Below, piece by piece: positions 1 through 6,363 of a stretch of DNA of 8,387 nt. The stretch is from assembly GCA_964523735.1 (NCBI GenBank), contig CAZFYZ010000151.1, forward strand, positions 1 through 8,387. The letters are read 5' to 3'. The DNA is from CAZFYZ01 sp964523735. Lineage in GTDB: Bacteria > Armatimonadota > UBA5829. Each line of letters begins with the position of its first letter. Positions within the stretch are counted from its first letter, which is position 1. Under the pieces are notes generated by a model. It saw only the letters and a list, made by a program, of their open reading frames with translations. It did no database searches and had not been told where the DNA came from. Made by a program: the position numbers and the translations under genes.

Positions 1-90
1 ATCAGCGATTACATGAAGGTCTGGGTAGAGGCATCGGGAGGCAGTGTGACATTCTGGGGCGGCTACTGCTTCGCTTATCTGGTGAACTAG
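1..90 (+). CDS. C-terminal end of an unidentified protein (5' truncated by window edge)
   Basis: Reading from base 1 in the first frame gives 29 codons without interruption, ending in TAG at 88-90. The visible tail (ISDYMKVWVEASGG, then SVTFWGGYCFAYLVN) is rich in Trp, Tyr, Gly and Val and looks like the last strands of a beta-sandwich domain, but no family can be named. The next gene starts 18 bases downstream in the same direction, with its GGAGG ribosome binding site inside that gap, so the two are probably cotranscribed. The coding call rests on the open frame, the close spacing and the absence of any other feature here; the start and most of the gene lie outside the window. Confidence 0.6.
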   Translation: MSDYMKVWVEASGGSVTFWGGYCFAYLVN

Positions 91-108
91 AAGCCGGAGG
101 ACATCGCA

Positions 109-1341
109 ATGAAGCTAACCTTGACACTGATCGTGGCTTTGGCGCTGGTCGTCGCCGTTTCGGCGCAAGCGGCGACAAGCTACACTGACGCACAAGCATT
201 CCGGCAGGCGGTAGAGAGCTACGGCTTCTCGCTCAGCGTGGGTTTTGACGGTCAGGCGCCGGGATCGAGCGCAACGAACTACGGGATGCTGACGATCAAC
301 GCCGAAGGACTCTTATCTGATGGATCGACCTTCACCACCCTCGTGCCCGTAGCGACGGATACGTACCCCGCTGTCTCGGCTGCCAACTCAGTCGGCGATC
401 AGCTTGCGAGCGAGCAGTTTCTGGCCGGAAACAGCGACAGAATCACATTCACATTCTCGTCACCCGTCTACGCGTTCGGCGTCTACCTGATCGGCAACCC
501 CAGCCCGACCGGCGAGCCCGCGATCCCGTTCTGGAAGATGCGCGTCGTGGATGCTTCGGGCTTCGAAGCATACAGCTCGACTGATCCAATCGACAGTCTC
601 GACACTGGCAGTGATCTCTACTTCCTCGGCGTGATCCAGGACGAACCGTTCTTGCGGGTCGAGTTGCTCTCTGACAATGACCCCGCTGCCGTGTTCAGTT
701 ACTGTATCGATGACGTCATGCTGGCTACCAAGGCGGAGAAGGCGAGTATTCGCGAAGCTAAGCATCTCTCCGAAGGCAGTGTGGTGGTCGAGGGTCTCGC
801 TGTTACGCGGGCACACTCGGACAGGTTCAACATCGAAACGAGCGACCGTACGATGGGCATCGCTGTTATCGGCCAGGGTCCCACGCGAGGCGAAGAGATC
901 AGCCTGCTGGCCTCGGTTGAGAGTACAAGTGACGATGAGCGGGTGCTTCGGCTGATTCACCTCATTTCATCGCGTTCCGGCACGCCTGCCGAGACCTTGT
1001 ATACCGGAGCACGAGCCCTCGGTGGAGGCGTCGCGGTCGGGTACCAGCCTGGTTGCCTCGAGAGCTACGGCCCGAACAACATCGGCCTGGACGTGACGAT
1101 CTCGGGCAGAGTAACCGCAGTGGACGGGAGCCACACCTGGATGACGATCGATGACGGTACCAACCGTGACAGCCGGATGGGTTCCACGGGGGTGATGGTC
1201 ACAGGAGAGTTCTGGGGCAGCGGAGTATCGGTGGGCGAGTTCCTGCGCGTGACGGGTTCGTGCTCACTGATCAAGCTGGAGGGTGAGCATTTCCCGCTCG
1301 TGAGGGTGGCATCACCGCTGGACGTAAGTCCTCTGCTGTAG
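109..1341 (+). CDS. secreted protein: lectin-like beta-sandwich domain plus OB-fold-like repeats
   Basis: The start is set by GGAGG at 96-100, eight bases before the ATG. Residues 1-22 form a typical Sec signal peptide (MKLTLTLIVALALVVAVS, cleavage likely after AQA), so the product is exported. Residues about 40-207 resemble the beta-sandwich N-domain common in PEP-CTERM and other surface proteins: an FDGQAPG opening, RITFTFSSPVYAFGVYL in the middle, and a closing CIDDVMLA strand with the acidic pair typical of these lectin-like folds. Residues about 213-285 (SEGSVVVEGLAVT, DRFNIETSDRTMGIAV) and 300-405 (ARALGGG, NNIGLDVTISGRVT, TWMTIDDGTN) look like two OB-fold-like segments of a kind I recall from Armatimonadota secreted proteins. 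There is no PEP-CTERM, LPXTG or other anchor at the C-terminus, so it is probably released or loosely bound. A binding or adhesion role is inferred. It is likely in an operon with the partial gene upstream and runs convergently into the methyltransferase gene only 7 bases away. Confidence 0.85.
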   Translation: MKLTLTLIVALALVVAVSAQAATSYTDAQAFRQAVESYGFSLSVGFDGQAPGSSATNYGMLTINAEGLLSDGSTFTTLVPVATDTYPAVSAANSVGDQLASEQFLAGNSDRITFTFSSPVYAFGVYLIGNPSPTGEPAIPFWKMRVVDASGFEAYSSTDPIDSLDTGSDLYFLGVIQDEPFLRVELLSDNDPAAVFSYCIDDVMLATKAEKASIREAKHLSEGSVVVEGLAVTRAHSDRFNIETSDRTMGIAVIGQGPTRGEEISLLASVESTSDDERVLRLIHLISSRSGTPAETLYTGARALGGGVAVGYQPGCLESYGPNNIGLDVTISGRVTAVDGSHTWMTIDDGTNRDSRMGSTGVMVTGEFWGSGVSVGEFLRVTGSCSLIKLEGEHFPLVRVASPLDVSPLL

Positions 1342-1348
1342 ATGGCAG

Positions 1349-1903
1349 CTAAGCTTGCAGTCCGGCAGAGGTATGAGTGTAGGGGCTGACGCGTGGAATC
1401 AGCAAGGGGACATTGTCTCTGTATTCCTCGTAGTCGGCCCCGAAGCGTCTGACGAGCGCCTTCTCCTCGAACTCCGCCAGATAGAGAGCTACCAGTGCCA
1501 TCAACACTGGTATGACTACGAATCCCGACAGAGTGCCCCTCAGAAACGCCGCGCCGAGGAGTATGAAGAACATCCCAATGACCATCGGGTTGCGAACGTA
1601 GGCGTAAGGGCCTGTTGTGACCAGAATCCTTGTGGGGTGGAGAGCGCGCCCGAAGGCCTCGAGAGGTAACCCCTTGCCCACGAAGACCAGATATGAGTAG
1701 GACCAGCTCACCCAGAAGACCCCTATAAGGGCCGCAGTCGCCGCCAGAATGAGTGACAGCGACCTCGGCAGCAAAGGCGTCAAGCCGAGGGCCTGGTCGA
1801 TGGCCACGGCCAACAGCCAGAAAGCGACAGGCAGGCCAAGACCGAACACGATCAGGCTAATAGCGATCCCGAGTGCGGACTTCCTCGCGGGTATGCTCAT
1901 CAT
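1349..1903 (-). CDS. membrane methyltransferase, isoprenylcysteine carboxyl methyltransferase (ICMT)-like family
   Basis: About 184 residues with four or so hydrophobic segments and the two hallmark blocks of the ICMT/PEMT-type membrane methyltransferases: GPYAYVRNPM near residues 98-107, and EFEEKALVRRFG followed by YEEYRDNVPLLIPR near the C-terminus. In this family these blocks bind S-adenosylmethionine within the membrane; substrates in bacteria are mostly unknown and can be lipids or small molecules rather than prenylated proteins, so no substrate is assigned. The frame also allows a GTG start at 1909, but AAGGGG then sits directly against it; the ATG at 1903 is preferred because AAGGGG lies five bases upstream. 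A further ATG follows at once at 1900. The gene points away from the toxin-antitoxin operon and converges on the secreted protein gene. Family is confident; function beyond methyl transfer is not. Confidence 0.85.
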   Translation of the reverse strand: MMSIPARKSALGIAISLIVFGLGLPVAFWLLAVAIDQALGLTPLLPRSLSLILAATAALIGVFWVSWSYSYLVFVGKGLPLEAFGRALHPTRILVTTGPYAYVRNPMVIGMFFILLGAAFLRGTLSGFVVIPVLMALVALYLAEFEEKALVRRFGADYEEYRDNVPLLIPRVSPYTHTSAGLQA

Positions 1904-1974
1904 GCTCACCCCTTATTCCATTACCCGTCTGCAGTTGAGGTGAAACACGGCTCCGGGTGCTTGCGGCTTCTAGA

Positions 1975-2017
1975 CAAATAACGAGAAATAGCAAAAACTG
2001 TTATTTGATGGTATACT
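1975..2017 (+). promoter_or_regulatory. parDE promoter with inverted-repeat operator candidate
   Basis: A perfect 8-base inverted repeat, CAAATAAC (1975-1982) and GTTATTTG (2000-2007), with 17 bases between arms, stands just before an extended -10 element (TG at 2009-2010, G, TATACT at 2012-2017). No good -35 is seen at 16-18 bases, which fits an extended -10 promoter. Transcription would begin near 2024, giving a leader of about 27 bases with the GGAGG at 2039-2043. Ribbon-helix-helix antitoxins bind short palindromes at their own promoters, so this repeat is the natural operator for ParD or the ParDE complex. Arms are seen directly; the operator role is inferred. Confidence 0.6.
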
Positions 2018-2050
2018 GCGAATGGCAGACGCACTTGCGGAGGAACTACC

Positions 2051-2341
2051 ATGAACATCTCACTGACTCCCGAACTCGAGGAATTCATAAACAAGAAGGT
2101 GGCAGGCGGAATGTACGTCACGGCCAGCGAGGTTGTTCGCGAAGGCCTTAGGTTGCTCAGGAATCAGGACGAGTACTTGGAGCAGCGCAAAGCCAAGCTT
2201 GCGGCGGAGATTCAGGTCGGTTTGGATCAGATCGAGAGAGGCGAGTTCACGACATTCGATAGGGACGCGGTAGAAGACATCAAGAAGAGAGGGCGAGCCC
2301 GGCTCGCGAGACAGAATGAATCAGGCGAGAAAGCAGCATGA
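2051..2341 (+). CDS. parD: type II toxin-antitoxin system antitoxin, ParD family
   Basis: 96 residues, a normal size for ParD/CC2985-type antitoxins. Residues 1-40 match the ribbon-helix-helix DNA-binding fold: MNISLTPELEEFINKKVAGG, then MYVTASEVVREGLRLL, where the first strand contacts DNA and the SEVVREGLRLL helix is the family signature. Residues about 41-80 form a charged helical tail (EYLEQRKAKLAAEIQVGLDQ, a GEFTTFD turn, and a VEDIKKRGRARL helix) that in the family wraps around and neutralises the toxin. GGAGG at 2039-2043, seven bases before the ATG, fixes the start. Its stop codon overlaps the toxin start as ATGA at 2338-2341, the usual sign of translational coupling. Probably represses its own promoter through the inverted repeat at 1975-2007. 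Confidence 0.95.
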   Translation: MNISLTPELEEFINKKVAGGMYVTASEVVREGLRLLRNQDEYLEQRKAKLAAEIQVGLDQIERGEFTTFDRDAVEDIKKRGRARLARQNESGEKAA

Positions 2342-2631
2342 ACGAGCCAATCATCACCAGAGCGGCGCTGGCCGACCTTGACGACGTTTGGCTCTACATT
2401 GCGCTGGATGATGTTGTCGCTGCAGATAGAGAGATCGATCTCATATACGAGCGCATCAGTCAGCTCTCTGAATATCCGCTGAGCGGGCACACGCGGGATG
2501 ACGTGCCGGATCCATCACTCAGGTTCTTGACTGTCCACACCTACCTCATCGTGTACCGCGCGGATCGACATCCGGTTGAGATCATCCGTGTTCTTAGTGG
2601 ACATCGCGATCTCCCCGCAGTCCTGGGCTGA
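2338..2631 (+). CDS. parE: type II toxin-antitoxin system toxin, ParE/RelE superfamily
   Basis: 97 residues with the ParE layout: an N-terminal helical pair (ITRAALADLDDVWLYIALDD), the central PLSGHTRDDVP turn leading to LRFLTVHTYLIVYRA, and the closing strand VEIIRVLSGHRDLPAVL. The P-x-x-G-x-x-R turn, the Y-x-I-x-Y strand and the R-V-L-x-G-x-R-D ending are the conserved signposts of ParE toxins. Family members inhibit DNA gyrase, while RelE relatives cleave mRNA on the ribosome; the ParD partner favours the ParE branch, but the target is inferred. The ATG lies inside the end of parD, so translation is coupled, and no separate ribosome binding site is required. The reading frame is complete and undamaged, so the module looks functional. 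Confidence 0.93.
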   Translation: MNEPIITRAALADLDDVWLYIALDDVVAADREIDLIYERISQLSEYPLSGHTRDDVPDPSLRFLTVHTYLIVYRADRHPVEIIRVLSGHRDLPAVLG

Positions 2632-2716
2632 TGTCGGCTGTCAATACGTAGTGCGGAAGGTAACCCCCCACCCAATCCACAAGAAGCATCAGTAGAATCC
2701 ATCAGGAGAGACGCTG

Positions 2717-5137
2717 ATGCAGACAACTGATACCAGCAACTGGCAGGCAAAGTGGATATGGCGCAGTGGCGCCGAAGATGACAAGAACAGCTATGCCTAC
2801 TTTCGCCGCACGTTTGAGCTCGATGCCGTGCCCGGGACGGCACCTGTGCGAGTCACCGCTGATAGCCGCTATCAGCTTTACGTGAACGGCATTTGCGCCG
2901 AGCGCGGCCCTGCCCGATCCGAGCCTGCATTCCAAGCCTATGACGAACTCGACATAGCGCCGCTTCTCAAGCCAGGCGGAAACGTGCTAGCGGCACTGGT
3001 TCACCACATCGGCGAATCCACCTCGTTCTACGTGCCTGGCAAGCCCGGTTTTCTTCTTGATGTTGTGGCCGGCGTCTCCGACGCCTCCCTCGGCACCGAT
3101 GCTCAGTGGAAAGCCATCACCGCCGCTGACTTCGCCCGCGAGCCGAGCCGCAGGATCAACGGTGCGCTCGAGTTCAACGAGGTCAGAGACGCTCGCTTGA
3201 CCCCTCTCGACTGGACAGAGCCGGAGTTCGACGATTCGGCCTGGCCGTGCGCCGTGGTTGTCGGCGAGGTCGGCTGCGAACCGTGGACCAGCCTTGTCGC
3301 CCGCGAGACTCCGCCTCAGCGCCGCACGCTTGTTCCTGCCGCCGGTTACCGCTATGTCGGGGTCTGGCAGGAGAAGAGCGGTACTGTCACGACGTCCGAC
3401 GTCAGAGCCATTGTTGGGCACCGACGCCGGTGGCCACTCCCGCTCGATCGCGACACGGCCATATCTAAGCCCGACGGTCGAGGCGTCCCGCCCAGGAGCA
3501 TCGACCTTGATACCAAGCCCCTCCCTGCCGACGGCCTCAAGATCGCGCCCGGTCAGTTCGCTGTCATCGACATTGGTCAGATCGCCGCGGGGCACATTAC
3601 CCTGGAGGTCACGGCTCAAGCCGGCCAGGCGCTGGATGTGGTCCACGGTGAGTACTGCGACGGCTATGGCGGCCCGCGTATATGCGAATACTCTGACCGC
3701 TATATCGCGCGTGACGGCCGGCAGCGCTGGGAGATGTTCGAGAAGCGCGGATTCCGCTTCCTCACGATCGACGTTCGCGGCGGCTCCGAGCCCGTCACCA
3801 TCCACTTCGCGGGCGTGCTCTTCAGCTCTTACCCGATCAAGTGGCGGGAGTTTGCCTGCTCGGACGCGCGGCTCAATGAGATCTGGCGGCTGTCGGCATA
3901 CACCACCCAACTCACGATGGAGGATGCCTACACCGACTGCCAGTCGCGAGAAAGGGGCCAGTGGTGGGGCGACGCCCGCGTCGAGACACTGGAGAACTAC
4001 TACTGCTTCGGCGATTTCGACCTGGCGCGACGGGGGATTCTCCAGATGTTCAGAAGCCAGGAGCCCGACGGTAAGGTCCGCGCCTTTGTGCCGACCCGTG
4101 CCGACTGCTACATACCCACCTGGAGCCTCTGCTGGCCGACCTCGGTGCGGGACTATCACCTCTTTTCGGGCGACACCGACCTTCTGCGCCAGCTCTTCCC
4201 GGCGATTCGCAAGTCGGTCGAGTACTATGACCAGTGGCTCAAGGACGGACTGCTCGGCAACACCGGCCAGTGGAACTTCATTGACTGGACGCCGGTCGAG
4301 GTCGGCGATGTGAACGCCGCGCTCAACGCGTTCTACTACGGCGCCCTGGTGGCTGTGTCGGAGATTGCCGAAGCTATCGGGGACGCAGCCGGCAAGGCAG
4401 AATACGACCGCCGGGCGGCGGAGTGCAAGGCATCCTTCGATCGCGCGTTCTGGAGCGATGAGTTCGGCGCCTATGTAGACTGCCTCAAGGACGGTGGCAG
4501 GCAGAGCGTCGCGGTCGGGCAACCGGCCAACTGCCTCGCGATCCACTTCGGCGTGGCCGACGAGGCGCGCATCGACACCATCCTGGCGACTGTCTTCGAC
4601 CCGGACAAAGTCATGCTGCCGTACCACTGGACCCAGCTTGGCACTATCAATTATGACGAGCTTAGAGGAGTTGTTATGCCGTCAGGCTCGCCATATATGA
4701 GCTTCTATGTGGTAGACGCACTGCGAAAGGCCGGCCGCCACGACCAGGCGCTCGACTACATCCGTGACAAGTGGGGGATCATGCTCGAGGAGGGCGATAC
4801 CGCTACCCGCGAAATGTGGCAGCAACAGACCGGCTGCAGTTCGAGCCGCGCACACGGCTGGAGCGCCGCGCCGGCATATGATTTCCCGTCCTACGTGCTC
4901 GGAGTCCAACCGCTCGAACCGGGATGGACGAAGATTGTCATCGAGCCGCATCTCAGCGGCCTGGCGTGGGCTAAAGGCACGATCCCGATGCTGGACAAGG
5001 AGCTGCAGGTCAGTGTCAGCGATGCGGATGGCCGCCTGATGGTAGAGGGGCGACTGCCGGATGGTTTTGAGGCCACGCTGCGGCTGCCGGGCAAGCCGGA
5101 TCAGATCGTCGCCGGGCGATTCTCCATCACGAGCTAG
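2717..5137 (+). CDS. alpha-L-rhamnosidase-like glycoside hydrolase (GH78 family), cytoplasmic
   Basis: 806 residues; AGGAG at 2704-2708 places the ATG. No signal peptide, so the enzyme should act inside the cell on imported rhamnosides. Domain order follows GH78: an N-terminal beta-sandwich (residues about 10-190; QAKWIWRSG, SRYQLYVNG, a DELDIAPLLKPGGNVLA strand), a second sandwich (about 275-370), the (alpha/alpha)6 catalytic barrel (about 375-715) and a C-terminal beta-sandwich (about 725-806, from LGVQPLEPGWTKIVIEPHL). The barrel carries DCQSRERGQWWGD at 407-419, the counterpart of the family's DCPxRxER motif with E412 the likely general acid, and GDTATREMW at 693-701 with E699 the likely general base, followed by RAHGWSAAP. 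The acid motif is the compact RERxQWxGD form rather than RDERLGWTGD, so substrate could differ from plain alpha-L-rhamnosides. It stands alone, 85 bases after parE, with no sugar transporter or regulator visible nearby. Confidence 0.85.
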   Translation: MQTTDTSNWQAKWIWRSGAEDDKNSYAYFRRTFELDAVPGTAPVRVTADSRYQLYVNGICAERGPARSEPAFQAYDELDIAPLLKPGGNVLAALVHHIGESTSFYVPGKPGFLLDVVAGVSDASLGTDAQWKAITAADFAREPSRRINGALEFNEVRDARLTPLDWTEPEFDDSAWPCAVVVGEVGCEPWTSLVARETPPQRRTLVPAAGYRYVGVWQEKSGTVTTSDVRAIVGHRRRWPLPLDRDTAISKPDGRGVPPRSIDLDTKPLPADGLKIAPGQFAVIDIGQIAAGHITLEVTAQAGQALDVVHGEYCDGYGGPRICEYSDRYIARDGRQRWEMFEKRGFRFLTIDVRGGSEPVTIHFAGVLFSSYPIKWREFACSDARLNEIWRLSAYTTQLTMEDAYTDCQSRERGQWWGDARVETLENYYCFGDFDLARRGILQMFRSQEPDGKVRAFVPTRADCYIPTWSLCWPTSVRDYHLFSGDTDLLRQLFPAIRKSVEYYDQWLKDGLLGNTGQWNFIDWTPVEVGDVNAALNAFYYGALVAVSEIAEAIGDAAGKAEYDRRAAECKASFDRAFWSDEFGAYVDCLKDGGRQSVAVGQPANCLAIHFGVADEARIDTILATVFDPDKVMLPYHWTQLGTINYDELRGVVMPSGSPYMSFYVVDALRKAGRHDQALDYIRDKWGIMLEEGDTATREMWQQQTGCSSSRAHGWSAAPAYDFPSYVLGVQPLEPGWTKIVIEPHLSGLAWAKGTIPMLDKELQVSVSDADGRLMVEGRLPDGFEATLRLPGKPDQIVAGRFSITS

Positions 5138-5195
5138 AAGGCGGGCAGAAGCTTCGAACTTCTTCCACAATGCTGGTGTCTAACTCACGAGGCAA

Positions 5196-5275
5196 ACGTG
5201 GACTGCTCGGACCGTGTTCTGCGCGACAGGTTCTCAGGCGGGCCAATGCGGCGAACCAGTCCGAGCAGCCCACGT
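5196..5275. repeat. long inverted repeat in the gap between the GH78 and PEP-CTERM genes
   Basis: The arms 5196-5212 and 5259-5275 are complementary at 16 of 17 positions, and a second inner pair, GGTTC (5229-5233) with GAACC (5253-5257), could stack inside. The one mismatch is A5202 opposite C5269: in a plus-strand RNA this is an A-C clash, but in a minus-strand RNA it becomes a U-G wobble, so the full 17-base stem can form only in a transcript reading leftward from the PEP-CTERM gene. The right arm also overlaps a perfect palindrome, CCCACGTGGG (5269-5278). Together with the terminator-like hairpin at 5302-5329 this accounts for most of the 220-base gap 5138-5357; no gene is seen there. Confidence 0.6.
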
Positions 5276-5301
5276 GGGATTCCGGCCAGCAGTACAGCAA
5301 T

Positions 5302-5329
5302 GAGCCACGCCCCGTCAGGAGCGTGGCTC
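5302..5329 (-). terminator. terminator-like hairpin after the PEP-CTERM gene
   Basis: GAGCCACGC (5302-5310) and GCGTGGCTC (5321-5329) form a perfect 9-bp GC-rich stem with a 10-base loop. It begins about 28 bases beyond the stop codon of the minus-strand PEP-CTERM gene. Neither strand has a real T run after the stem, so it is not a classical intrinsic terminator; it may act as an RNA 3'-end stabiliser or a termination site shared with the larger inverted repeat next to it. Confidence 0.5.
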
Positions 5330-5357
5330 GATACGTAACCAGGTGGCGGTAGACCAG

Positions 5358-6116
5358 CTACTTGCGTATGCGCCTTCGTGCGATGCCCGCCGACAGCATC
5401 CCGAAGCATGCCACCGACAAGGTCGCAAAGCTCGAGGGCTCCGGCACTGCCGGCGTGTTGTCCTTGTTCTGAATATAGGACAGTCCCGCCAACGCAGGCA
5501 CCACGACCTCTGCTACATTGAGAATCGACGGCACGAATGACGGAGCCGCGATGGGCGCGATGATCTCCGGCTCACGTGCCACGGCCTGCTCGACAAGGTC
5601 GGCGGCCGCGGGAGGCGGGGCCATCACTGGTGGCGCCAGGACTTCTTCCACTGTTGGCAGCTCGATGGTTTCGGTGCTGCCCATGACCTTCTTCTTAACA
5701 GGCGCGGGAAGCTTCTTGGTCAATGGGTTCCCGCAGTCTGTCTCGATGAGCAGCTCGCCGCCTGGGCCAACCAGAACAGGCCGGCCGACTTTCAGCGTCC
5801 GCTGCTTCGACTGAGACTTCCCACTCTTGGTCAGGAAGTACGTGGTGACTCTCGTCGGCGACTGGACGGTCGACAGCCTCACGTTGTCCCGGAAGTACTG
5901 CGGCAGCTCGCTAGCGGGCATTCCGAAGTGATTCTCGTAACGCTTGGCTACCACCGGATCGTTGTTGATCTCCTCGATCAGGTCACTGACGTTGTTGATC
6001 GAGTAGCGTACAAATGAGCCCGGTCGAGCGCGCTCGCGAGCCAGTGCGGGTCCCGCAACGATAGCGGACACGCAAACTACAATACAAAGCAACCATATGA
6101 CGCGCGACACTGGCAT
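5358..6116 (-). CDS. PEP-CTERM sorting domain protein, exported
   Basis: 252 residues. Residues 1-26 form a signal peptide (RVIWLLCIVVCVSAIVAG, cleavage likely after ALA). Residues about 30-135 form a compact conserved-looking domain: RPGSFVRYSINNVSDLIEEI, VAKRYENHFGM, a TTYFLTKSGK strand, then GRPVLVGPGGELL and a DCGNPL ending. A Pro/Ala-rich linker follows (about 153-195). The C-terminus is a PEP-CTERM anchor: VPEPSS at 224-229, a hydrophobic stretch of about 18 residues, and the basic tail RRRIRK. Such proteins are cut by an exosortase at the outer surface, usually linked to exopolysaccharide production. The start is the ATG at 6116, with AAAGGGGG four bases upstream; the frame stays open further upstream, but that extension lacks a signal peptide-like start. 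The anchor is confident; the role of the N-domain is unknown, though similar DCGNP-type proteins seem to recur in Armatimonadota. Transcribed divergently from the prepilin gene. Confidence 0.85.
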   Translation of the reverse strand: MPVSRVIWLLCIVVCVSAIVAGPALARERARPGSFVRYSINNVSDLIEEINNDPVVAKRYENHFGMPASELPQYFRDNVRLSTVQSPTRVTTYFLTKSGKSQSKQRTLKVGRPVLVGPGGELLIETDCGNPLTKKLPAPVKKKVMGSTETIELPTVEEVLAPPVMAPPPAAADLVEQAVAREPEIIAPIAAPSFVPSILNVAEVVVPALAGLSYIQNKDNTPAVPEPSSFATLSVACFGMLSAGIARRRIRK

Positions 6117-6149
6117 GCCACCCCCTTTGCGTGATGTGCCATAACAGGT

Positions 6150-6186
6150 GCGAACAAACAGAAGGCATCCCGTGCCTTTTGCTCGC
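6150..6186 (-). promoter_or_regulatory. structured leader hairpin of the PEP-CTERM gene
   Basis: Between 34 and 70 bases upstream of the PEP-CTERM start an extended imperfect hairpin can form: outer GCGA (6150-6153) with TCGC (6183-6186), and core AAGGCA (6162-6167) with TGCCTT (6173-6178) around a 5-base TCCCG loop, with AAA/TTT pairing between them. On the minus strand this lies in the 5' leader. On the plus strand the stem is followed by TTGCTCG, a poor T tract. It matches no riboswitch class I recognise. It could influence leader stability or translation, or shield the divergent genes from each other. Confidence 0.35.
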
Positions 6187-6292
6187 GCCCAGATAGACTT
6201 ACTCCTACTCATGGCTATGCACAAAGCGTGCCATACCAACAGCCGGGTTGAAAAAAGCGCCTGCCAGCGGAACCTGCCTGCCGCCTGCACGG

Positions 6293-6347
6293 TCAGACAA
6301 GTACCAATCAGACGTCCGATCTCAGACTTCCGAGTCTCGACGTCTGA
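6293..6347 (+). repeat. TCAGAC repeat cluster with nested inverted repeat upstream of the prepilin leader
   Basis: TCAGAC occurs at 6293-6298, 6308-6313 and 6322-6327, at steps of 15 and 14 bases, and inverted as GTCTGA at 6342-6347. TCAGACGTC (6308-6316) and GACGTCTGA (6339-6347) form a perfect 9-bp stem, inside which AGACT (6324-6328) and AGTCT (6333-6337) pair around a TCCG loop. The cluster ends just before the riboswitch-like element. It may be a tandem regulator site, the hairpin of a short interspersed repeat, or both. The rest of the gap 6187-6292 shows three close copies of CCTGCC (near 6261-6286) and an A6 tract at 6251-6256, and nothing else I can name. Confidence 0.5.
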
Positions 6348-6363
6348 CATCTACTAGGAAAGG

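Noticed and set aside
460..960. 166-codon minus-strand ORF inside the secreted protein gene
   Set aside because: Antisense to a well-supported gene with a signal peptide; no recognisable motif.
2693..2698. TAGAAT as a -10 box for the GH78 gene
   Set aside because: No supporting -35, and transcription would start at the ribosome binding site (2704-2708), leaving no usable leader.
3390..3520. Possible pair of compensating frameshifts in the GH78 gene, since this part of the protein (GHRRRWPLPLDRD) looks unlike the rest
   Set aside because: The region between the first and second beta-sandwich domains is variable in GH78 and the frame stays open with reasonable codons. Without an alignment there is no solid evidence for a shift.
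3258..4313. A 351-codon plus-strand open frame overlapping the GH78 gene
   Set aside because: The translation is Ser/Arg/Ala-rich low complexity, typical of an out-of-frame reading of GC-rich coding DNA.
2987..4627. A 546-codon open frame on the minus strand inside the GH78 gene
   Set aside because: It lies wholly opposite a gene with clear GH78 motifs. High GC at third positions keeps the opposite frame open, its translation shows no domain, and it has no ribosome binding site.
6251..6286. T6 run on the minus strand after GC-rich repeats, as an intrinsic terminator
   Set aside because: The only stem nearby is a 4-bp GCGG/CCGC, about ten bases from the T run, and no gene ends there on that strand.
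6117..6350. N-terminal extension of the PEP-CTERM frame up to 6350
   Set aside because: The extra 78 residues would bury the signal peptide inside the protein; the ATG at 6116 has a good purine-rich site and a proper signal peptide.
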